Part shown: one piece after another, positions 12,977 through 17,863 of the stretch
How the letters are laid out: each line of letters starts with the position of its first letter
How positions within the stretch are numbered: the first letter of the stretch is position 1
Source of the DNA: JBNRMR01 sp050309705
GTDB taxonomy: Bacteria; Bacillota; Clostridia; Christensenellales; UBA1750
Assembly (NCBI GenBank): GCA_050309705.1
Contig: JBNRMR010000077.1
Span: forward strand, 1-17,863
DNA: 17,863 bases
Direction of reading: 5' to 3'
Position numbers and translations under genes: made by a program
The notes under the pieces: generated by a model
Told to the model about the DNA's origin: nothing
Databases searched by the model: none
The model's input: the letters and a program-made list of their open reading frames with translations, nothing else

Positions 12977-13819
12977 TTATTTAAGATCGCTCATGGCCAC
13001 ATCGTCCATGTCGGTGAAGGTGCGGTTTTCGCCGGCCATCGCCCAGATGAACGTGTACGCGCTGGTGCCAACGCCTGTGTGGATGGACCAGCTGGGCCCG
13101 ATGACGGCCTCTTCGTTGCGCATCACGATGTGGCGGGTTTCGCTGGGCTCGCCCATGAAGTGGAAGACAACGTTGTCATCAGCGATGTCAAAGTAGAAGT
13201 AAACCTCCATGCGGCGCTCATGGGTGTGGGAGGGCATTGTGTTCCAGATGCTGCCTTCCTTCAGAATGGTAAGACCCATTGAAAGCTGGCAGGTCTCCAA
13301 AACCGCAGGGTGGATGAACTGGTTGATTGTGCGCTCGTTGGAGGTTTTGGGGCTGCCCAGATGGCTCTTGTTGGCGCTCTTGATTTCAATCAGCTTTGTG
13401 GGGCAGGGCTTGTGGGCAGGGGTTGAGCACATGTAGAATTTGGCGGGATTGTCTGCGTCGTCGCTTTCAAGGGTTACTTCCTTTGTGCCCATTGAAACGT
13501 ACAGACAGTCAAAGTGCTCCAGGTGGTACTTCTCGCCGTCGCAGGTGACTGTTCCGGCAGCGCCGATGTTGATTATGCCCAACTCTCTGCGCTCCAGCAT
13601 ATAGTCAACACCAAAGTTCTTCATGCTGTCGATGTTTTTGTCCAGAGGAAGGACTTCGCCAGCGGGCATTGCGCCCATGGTCACGATTCTGTCCACATGG
13701 GAGTAAACTGCGCTGACGTCGTTTTTCTTGAAGATATTCTGGATGAGGAACTCGTCCCTCAACTCCTGGGTTGTATATCTCTTTACGTCTTTTTGATTAG
13801 CACTGTAGCGGATATCCAT
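12977..13819 (-). CDS. kduI: 5-dehydro-4-deoxy-D-glucuronate isomerase
   Basis: This 280-residue protein has the length of the KduI family (Escherichia coli 278) and keeps its zinc ligands: H198 and H200 in SHTHERR, E205 in RMEVYFY, and H247 in SIHTG. KduI isomerises 4-deoxy-L-threo-5-hexosulose uronate (DKI) to DKII in the breakdown of pectin or glycosaminoglycan uronates. It is the first gene of a three-gene minus-strand operon with kduD and kdgF, so the products cover consecutive steps. ATG 13819 has AAGGAG 10 bases ahead. No lyase, unsaturated glucuronyl hydrolase, KDG kinase or KDPG aldolase gene is in this window. Confidence 0.95.
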   Translation of the reverse strand: MDIRYSANQKDVKRYTTQELRDEFLIQNIFKKNDVSAVYSHVDRIVTMGAMPAGEVLPLDKNIDSMKNFGVDYMLERRELGIINIGAAGTVTCDGEKYHLEHFDCLYVSMGTKEVTLESDDADNPAKFYMCSTPAHKPCPTKLIEIKSANKSHLGSPKTSNERTINQFIHPAVLETCQLSMGLTILKEGSIWNTMPSHTHERRMEVYFYFDIADDNVVFHFMGEPSETRHIVMRNEEAVIGPSWSIHTGVGTSAYTFIWAMAGENRTFTDMDDVAMSDLK

Positions 13820-13863
13820 TATCTTACATCTCCTTGCTTTTTTAATGATATTATCTCCTAATT

Positions 13864-13892
13864 ATACTATACTAGTTATAGGAAAAAGTCAA
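13864..13892 (-). promoter_or_regulatory. Promoter of the kduI-kduD-kdgF operon
   Basis: On the minus strand TTGACT (13892-13887) and TAGTAT (13869-13864) are separated by 17 bases, about 45 bases ahead of the kduI ATG. A TATAAT (13866-13861) overlaps the -10 but would need a 20-base spacer. Confidence 0.6.
13867..13881. promoter_or_regulatory. Inverted repeat in the kduI promoter spacer, candidate operator
   Basis: CTATA (13867-13871) and TATAG (13877-13881) form inverted arms around CTAGT, filling the space between the -35 and -10 elements. A repressor bound here would block the operon. The regulator is not in the window; GntR- or LacI-type proteins usually control such genes. Confidence 0.4.
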
Positions 13893-13921
13893 CAAAAGGA
13901 GCAGGGCAGGCAAAGAGATAT

Positions 13922-13950
13922 TTGCATTTTAAAGCCATGGAATATATAAT
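13922..13950 (+). promoter_or_regulatory. Promoter of the 107-residue hypothetical gene
   Basis: TTGCAT (13922-13927), a 17-base spacer and a perfect TATAAT (13945-13950) lie 30 bases before the ATG. It is back to back with the kduI promoter, whose -35 ends 30 bases away. Confidence 0.65.
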
Positions 13951-13980
13951 TGTTGCATCGAAAAAGAACGGAGAAAAAAG

Positions 13981-14304
13981 ATGCGCCTTTGGGTAATAAT
14001 GAAAAAAAATCATAAAATAAGTGAGCAGTTAACGGTGGAGCTGGAATCGCCCGGCTTAAGCGATGTAATATCCGCCCTTGACAGCGCTCTAAAGATAATG
14101 GACGTGGCAAGACCGCTGATTTTGCCCAAGCATGAGCGGGAGATTGAGGAATACGGCAAGACCTGGTTTAGAGATTCAGACTTCATGGAAAAGGTGCGTT
14201 TCGACAGACTTGAGCTGGAAGTTCTCTACGATGACGACCGCGCAAGGCGCTCGAAAGACCCGCGCAATGACTTTGGCGGCTCGGGCGGCTTTGGCGGCTG
14301 GTAA
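13981..14304 (+). CDS. Hypothetical protein, 107 residues
   Basis: I do not recognise this protein. It is soluble and highly charged. An N-terminal Lys-rich segment is followed by a predicted helix (about 26-45), an acidic and aromatic middle (EYGKTWFRDSDF at about 57-68, then LELEVLYDDD) and a Gly-rich C-terminus ending GGSGGFGGW. The start ATG 13981 is supported by GGAG at 13970-13973 with a 7-base spacing. A second in-frame ATG lies 6 codons later. The gene has its own good promoter and AT-rich upstream DNA, which supports it being real. No obvious terminator lies between it and the DUF378 gene 89 bases downstream, so the two may share a transcript. Confidence 0.7.
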   Translation: MRLWVIMKKNHKISEQLTVELESPGLSDVISALDSALKIMDVARPLILPKHEREIEEYGKTWFRDSDFMEKVRFDRLELEVLYDDDRARRSKDPRNDFGGSGGFGGW

Positions 14305-14393
14305 AAATTGCTCATATAAAATTAGGCCGAAGAACTCATAAAAATGCCCTGCCTTGGAAAGCTACGTACAGCAAGAATAAAGGAGAGGCGTTT

Positions 14394-14606
14394 ATGGATA
14401 GAGTATCTTTGGTATTGGTCATTATAGGGGCAATTAACTGGCTGCTGGTTGGCATTTTTCAGTTTGATCTGGTGGCAACCATATTCGGCGGTCAGGAAGT
14501 GCTCTGGAGCAGGATTATCTACTCGATCATAGGCCTGGCGGGACTTTGGACCATCAGCCTGCTGTTCAGGCGTAGAGAACACGGCGTTTTCGAGGACGCC
14601 GATTAA
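14394..14606 (+). CDS. DUF378 family small membrane protein
   Basis: This 70-residue protein has two membrane helices, at about 4-22 (VSLVLVIIGAINWLLVGIF) and 41-58 (IIYSIIGLAGLWTISLLF). A polar loop containing FDLVATIFGG joins them, and a basic-acidic tail ends it. The GAINWLLVGIF and FDLVATIFGG motifs are typical of DUF378 (YuzA-like) proteins, whose function is unknown. The ribosome site AGGAGAGG (14381-14388) is 5 bases before the ATG. A terminator follows the stop, so it closes its transcription unit. Confidence 0.88.
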   Translation: MDRVSLVLVIIGAINWLLVGIFQFDLVATIFGGQEVLWSRIIYSIIGLAGLWTISLLFRRREHGVFEDAD

Positions 14607-14639
14607 GCTCTTGGGGTAAATTATTGCGCGTGACTGCGA

Positions 14640-14666
14640 AAGAGGAGGCCGAAGGCCTTCTTTTTT
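14640..14666 (+). terminator. Terminator after the DUF378 gene
   Basis: AAGAGGAGGCC (14640-14650) pairs with GGCCTTCTTTT (14654-14664) around a GAA loop, with two or three G-T pairs, and runs into a T tract ending at 14666. Confidence 0.8.
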
Positions 14667-14672
14667 CATGCC

Positions 14673-14688
14673 ATACTATATATTGTGG
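14673..14688. promoter_or_regulatory. Distal NrdR-box-like site
   Basis: The core CTATATATTGTG (14676-14687) fits the NrdR box consensus (acaCwAtATaTwGtgt) at 14 of 16 positions. It lies just after a terminator, 240 bp upstream of the next box with the same 12-base core, and has no recognised gene directly downstream except a doubtful small ORF. Confidence 0.5.
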
Positions 14689-14705
14689 TTTTGTGGCGAG
14701 TATTT

Positions 14706-14819
14706 ATGGCGAAGGCCCAAGGGAAGCGCCGGGTTTTTGGCAATAACACGAACGCGGCAAAGAAAGTGCGGCCTTGCGTGTGGTTTTTTAGAAAGGCCGT
14801 CCTTGAGAGCGTCCTTTAA
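14706..14819 (+). CDS. Possible small ORF, 37 residues, in the nrdD upstream region
   Basis: ATG 14706 to TAA 14817-14819 encodes a basic peptide starting MAKAQGKRRVFGNN and ending AVLESVL. A weak GGCGAG ribosome-like site (14695-14700) is 5 bases ahead and an NrdR-like box is 18 bases ahead. There is no recognised homology and chance is quite possible. Confidence 0.2.
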   Translation: MAKAQGKRRVFGNNTNAAKKVRPCVWFFRKAVLESVL

Positions 14820-14841
14820 AACACGTGAAAACCGGAACTAA

Positions 14842-14858
14842 ACGATAATGATTATCGT
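14842..14858. promoter_or_regulatory. Fur/PerR-family-like operator palindrome
   Basis: ACGATAAT-G-ATTATCGT is a perfect 17-bp inverted repeat. Its inner 15 bases match the 7-1-7 Fur box (TGATAATnATTATCA) except at the two outer positions. PerR and Zur boxes are close relatives, so the metal cannot be assigned. It lies 83 bases upstream of the nrdD -35. Confidence 0.6.
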
Positions 14859-14912
14859 CAGGAAAAAGCCCGTGGGATTTGTTTTGCCAACATATGCCGA
14901 ACATTAGAGCTC

Positions 14913-14928
14913 CATCTATATATTGTGC
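14913..14928. promoter_or_regulatory. NrdR box 1 of the nrdD promoter
   Basis: The core CTATATATTGTG (14916-14927) fits all 12 core positions of the NrdR consensus. It is 31 bp (three helical turns) upstream of box 2, so two NrdR units would bind on the same DNA face. Confidence 0.75.
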
Positions 14929-14940
14929 CTGAATTCGGTG

Positions 14941-14970
14941 TTGACACTATATCTAGTGCTATGCTATCAT
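14941..14970 (+). promoter_or_regulatory. Promoter of nrdD-nrdG
   Basis: A perfect TTGACA (14941-14946), an 18-base spacer and TATCAT (14965-14970) lie ahead of a GGGGG ribosome site and the nrdD ATG. The NrdR box 2 occupies the spacer. Confidence 0.8.
14944..14959. promoter_or_regulatory. NrdR box 2, inside the nrdD promoter
   Basis: ACACTATATCTAGTGC fits the NrdR consensus at 14 of 16 positions and overlaps the -35 and spacer. NrdR, the ATP/dATP-sensing repressor of ribonucleotide reductase genes, would block polymerase here. Confidence 0.8.
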
Positions 14971-15007
14971 GTCCTTACTCTCAAAATAAACAAAGGGGGC
15001 ACTTAAA

Positions 15008-17107
15008 ATGTTCACTCACATAGTTAAACGCGACGGGCGCACCGAAGCATTTGATAAAACCAAGATCACCCAGGCGATATTCAAGGCAGCCATTGCAGTA
15101 GGGGGCGACAACGAGGAGCTTTCCGCGAAGCTTACCGACCAGGTGGTGGCCCTTGCGGAGCAGAAGTTTGGCTCCAAGACCCCCGACGTCGAGGGAATTC
15201 AGGATCTTGTTGAAAAAGTGCTGATCAAAAACGGCCATGACAGAACCGCCAAGGCCTATATTTTGTACCGCGAAAAGCGTAAGGGCGCCAGGGAGATCAA
15301 CGCTCTGGTGGGCGCAACCATAGATATGTTCAACGATTATCTTGGCGACAAGGATTGGAACATACAGGAAAACGCCAACATGCAAAAGAGCGTCAATGGC
15401 CTTAATAACTATGTGACCGAGTCCTTCACAAAGCGTTACTGGCTGAACGAAGTCTACCCTGAGGACGTGCGCAAGGCCCACGAAAGCGGCGAAGCGCACC
15501 TGCATGACCTGGGCTTCTTCGGCCCCTACTGCGCCGGCTGGGATCTTCGCCAGCTTCTGACGGACGGCTTCGGCGGTGTTCCGGGAAAGGTTGAAAGCCG
15601 CCCGGCAAAGCATCTGCGTTCGTTCCTAGGCCAGATAGTCAACTCAACGTTCACTACCCAGGGTGAAACCGCCGGCGCTCAGGCATGGAGCAGCTTCGAC
15701 ACATATTGCGCCCCCTTCATCCACTACGATGGCATGAACTTTGAGCAGGTCAAGCAGTGCATTCAGGAGTTCGTGTTCAACATAAACGTGTCCACAAGGG
15801 TTGGATTCCAGTGCCCCTTCTCGAATGTGACCCTGGACATCAAGGTCCCCAGAACCCTCAAGGACGAGCCTGTGGTCATCGGCGGCAAGCTGATGGACAA
15901 GACATATGGCGACTTCCAGGCCGAAATGGACCTGTTCAACCGCGCCTTCTGCGCCGTTATGCTGGAGGGCGACGCCAAGGGCAGGGTGTTCACATTCCCG
16001 ATTCCCACCATCAACATCACAAAAGATTTTGACTGGGACAGCGAAGTGGTGGACGACATTATGAAGATGACCTGCAAGTACGGCATTCCCTACTTTGCAA
16101 ACTATATAAACAGCGACCTTTCACCGGAGGACGCGGTGAGCATGTGCTGCCGCCTCAGGCTGGACACAAGGGAACTGCGCAAGAGGGGCGGCGGCCTGTT
16201 CGGCTCCAACCCCATGACGGGCTCCATAGGCGTTTACACCATCAACCTGCCCAGAATCGCCTATAAGAGCGACAACAAGGAGGAGTTCTACGCCGAGCTC
16301 AAGCGCCTGGCGAACATCGGAAAAACCTCCCTGGAGATAAAGCGCAAGATAATCGAGGACCAGAGCACAAGAGGGCTTTACCCCTACTCCACTCACTACC
16401 TGCGCCATGTGAAGGAGCGCACAGGCGAGTTTTGGACCAATCACTTCAACACCATAGGGATCGTGGGCATGAATGAGGCCTGCCTTAATTTCCTGGGAGA
16501 GGGCAAGGATGTGGGTTCCCCTGAGGGCCTGGAGTTCGCCCTTGAGGTGATAAACTATCTGCGTGAGCTGATGGTGGAGTTCCAGGCGGAAACCGGCCAT
16601 TCTTATAATCTTGAAGCCACCCCTGCCGAGGGCACCACATACCGCTTGGCCAAACTGGACAGGGCGAAGTATCCCGGCATCATTCAGGCTGGCCAGGATG
16701 AGCCCATGTACACAAACTCGTCGCAGCTTCCGGTTGAATACACCGACGATATATTTGAGTGCATGGACTTGCAGGATGAGCTTCAGTCCCTTTACACCGG
16801 CGGCACGGTGCAGCATTTGTACCTGGGCGAAAGGGTGGAGGACATCCAGACCTGCAAGACCCTCATCAAAACCATATTTGAAAACTACCAGATGCCCTAT
16901 ATCTCCATCACGCCCACCTTTAGCGTGTGCAATGAGCACGGCTATATCAACGGCGAGCACTTCAACTGCCCCACCTGCGGCGCAGAGGCGGAGGTATGGT
17001 CCAGGGTGGTGGGATATCTAAGGCCGGTTAAGAACTACCATGTGGGCAAGAAGGAAGAGTATATGCTTCGCAAGAAGTTTGTCATAAAGGAAGCGGGAGC
17101 GGTTTAA
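15008..17107 (+). CDS. nrdD: Anaerobic (class III) ribonucleoside-triphosphate reductase
   Basis: This 699-residue protein reduces ribonucleoside triphosphates to deoxyribonucleotides without oxygen, using a glycyl radical. An N-terminal ATP-cone (about 3-90) gives allosteric activity control. The active-site cysteines are C175 (GPYCAGW) and C380 or C381 (SMCCRLRLD). The C-terminal zinc site reads C641-N-E-H644 and C654-P-T-C657. The glycyl radical residue is G669 in RVVGYLRPV, 31 residues from the end, as is normal. A purine-rich AAAGGGGG ribosome site precedes ATG 15008 by about 8 bases. nrdG follows with a 1-base gap. NrdR boxes at the promoter indicate dNTP-linked repression. Confidence 0.97.
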   Translation: MFTHIVKRDGRTEAFDKTKITQAIFKAAIAVGGDNEELSAKLTDQVVALAEQKFGSKTPDVEGIQDLVEKVLIKNGHDRTAKAYILYREKRKGAREINALVGATIDMFNDYLGDKDWNIQENANMQKSVNGLNNYVTESFTKRYWLNEVYPEDVRKAHESGEAHLHDLGFFGPYCAGWDLRQLLTDGFGGVPGKVESRPAKHLRSFLGQIVNSTFTTQGETAGAQAWSSFDTYCAPFIHYDGMNFEQVKQCIQEFVFNINVSTRVGFQCPFSNVTLDIKVPRTLKDEPVVIGGKLMDKTYGDFQAEMDLFNRAFCAVMLEGDAKGRVFTFPIPTINITKDFDWDSEVVDDIMKMTCKYGIPYFANYINSDLSPEDAVSMCCRLRLDTRELRKRGGGLFGSNPMTGSIGVYTINLPRIAYKSDNKEEFYAELKRLANIGKTSLEIKRKIIEDQSTRGLYPYSTHYLRHVKERTGEFWTNHFNTIGIVGMNEACLNFLGEGKDVGSPEGLEFALEVINYLRELMVEFQAETGHSYNLEATPAEGTTYRLAKLDRAKYPGIIQAGQDEPMYTNSSQLPVEYTDDIFECMDLQDELQSLYTGGTVQHLYLGERVEDIQTCKTLIKTIFENYQMPYISITPTFSVCNEHGYINGEHFNCPTCGAEAEVWSRVVGYLRPVKNYHVGKKEEYMLRKKFVIKEAGAV

Positions 17108-17108
17108 T

Positions 17109-17804
17109 ATGCTTATAGCCGGCTTTCAGAAGCTGTCCATGGTGGATTTTCCGGGAAGGCCGGCGGCGGTTGTCTTCGCGGCATACTGCAACATGCGCTG
17201 CTGGTACTGCCATAATTATCAGATACTTTCCGGGGATGTTCCCCTTATCCCCGAGGAATATGTGCTGGAATATTTGGAAAAGCGCAAAAACATGCTGGGC
17301 GGAGTAGTCGTTTCGGGCGGAGAGCCAACCCTTCGCCCGGACTTGCCCAGGTTCATGGAAAAGCTGAAGGATATGGGCTATTTGACCAAGCTGGACACCA
17401 ATGGCACAAGCCCCAAAATGGTGAAAAGCCTGATGGAAAGAAAGCTTGTGGACTATATTGCCATGGATATCCACGCCCCCGAGGACAAGTACCGCGAAAC
17501 GGCCTGCGTGCCGATTGACATTGACAGCATAAGGCAGACGATAGACTTAATAATGAACGGCGAGGTTGGCTACGAATTTCGGGTCACATTCGCCCCCACG
17601 CTGGATCAAAACGATGTTTTGAACATCGCCGGCATGGTGAAGGGCGCCAAGGCCTTCTATTTACAGCAGTACAGGCCGGTTATTCCAAGACAGGGAGAAA
17701 GGCCGGTGGCAGCGATGCCCCCTGCCCACCCGCCGGAATATCTGCGGGAAACAGCGGAGTTGGTGAAGAAAAGGCTGGGGGTATGTGAGCTTAGAGGCCT
17801 TTAA
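17109..17804 (+). CDS. nrdG: Anaerobic ribonucleotide reductase activating protein (radical SAM)
   Basis: This is a 231-residue radical SAM protein. C27, C31 and C34 (CNMRCWYC) hold the 4Fe-4S cluster, and SGGEP (69-73) contacts S-adenosylmethionine. It generates the glycyl radical on NrdD. The length and the KLSMVDFPG start fit the longer NrdG2-type activases rather than the roughly 155-residue Escherichia coli NrdG. GGAG lies about 9 bases ahead of the ATG inside the nrdD end, and the genes are separated by one base, so they are co-transcribed and probably translationally coupled. Confidence 0.94.
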   Translation: MLIAGFQKLSMVDFPGRPAAVVFAAYCNMRCWYCHNYQILSGDVPLIPEEYVLEYLEKRKNMLGGVVVSGGEPTLRPDLPRFMEKLKDMGYLTKLDTNGTSPKMVKSLMERKLVDYIAMDIHAPEDKYRETACVPIDIDSIRQTIDLIMNGEVGYEFRVTFAPTLDQNDVLNIAGMVKGAKAFYLQQYRPVIPRQGERPVAAMPPAHPPEYLRETAELVKKRLGVCELRGL

Positions 17805-17824
17805 AAGCGCACAAAAACAAACGG

Positions 17825-17863
17825 CAGCGGCATCAAAGGCATGTGAAATGATGCCGCTGTTTC
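17825..17863 (+). terminator. Terminator of the nrdD-nrdG operon (cut by window edge)
   Basis: CAGCGGCATCA (17825-17835) pairs perfectly with TGATGCCGCTG (17849-17859). The T tract begins at 17860 and is cut off at 17863. It lies 21 bases after the nrdG stop. Confidence 0.8.

Noticed and set aside
16121..16960. A 279-codon minus-strand open frame inside nrdD
   Set aside because: nrdD is intact across this stretch with conserved active-site motifs, so the opposite frame is a shadow.
16922..16990. NrdD zinc site appeared to lack one cysteine
   Set aside because: C641-N-E-H644 with C654 and C657 is a common arrangement in Firmicute NrdD as I recall it, with His in place of one Cys, so I do not count it as a defect.

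Overview
The window looks like chromosomal DNA from an anaerobic Gram-positive bacterium, probably a Clostridia-class Firmicute of mid G+C content. The signs are an oxygen-sensitive class III ribonucleotide reductase (nrdD-nrdG), a sortase with a cell-wall-anchored giant surface protein, strong AGGAGG-type ribosome binding sites, sigma-A-like promoters, and simple hairpin-plus-T-run terminators. I see no insertion sequence, phage gene, CRISPR array, tRNA or rRNA.

Layout. Positions 1-93 are the last 30 codons of an unidentified gene. Then comes an OFA-type major facilitator transporter (172-1422) with a terminator-like hairpin in its leader. Facing it is an Mga/RofA-like regulator (1503-2960, minus strand). 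The regulator is divergent from a 1957-residue surface protein (3272-9145), which is followed 9 nt later by a sortase (9155-9937). The surface protein has a signal peptide, a short collagen-like Gly-X-Y tip, an adhesin-type head, five CnaA-like modules, eight CnaB/SpaA-like modules and an LPQAG sorting signal. Regulator, adhesin and sortase together resemble the FCT/Mga-controlled adhesin loci of streptococci, and this is the most interesting region of the window.

Next come convergent terminators, a DUF1846 protein (minus, 10156-11643) with its own strong promoter, and a minus-strand operon kduI-kduD-kdgF (13819 down to 11802). By family knowledge this operon carries unsaturated uronates to 2-keto-3-deoxygluconate. 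Its promoter is back to back with a promoter for an unrecognised 107-residue protein (13981-14304). A DUF378 membrane protein follows (14394-14606).

The last region is nrdD (15008-17107) and nrdG (17109-17804). Its 400-base upstream region holds three NrdR-box-like sites, one Fur-family-like palindrome, a clear promoter and a possible 37-codon small ORF. One NrdR box lies inside the nrdD promoter spacer and another lies 31 bp upstream in phase, the classic repressor geometry.

Functional reading: the cell displays a long, covalently stiffened fibre on its wall. It has a sugar-PTS-type regulator beside that fibre, can metabolise unsaturated uronates from pectin or glycosaminoglycans, and makes deoxynucleotides anaerobically. 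A link between the adhesin and the uronate operon is only inference.
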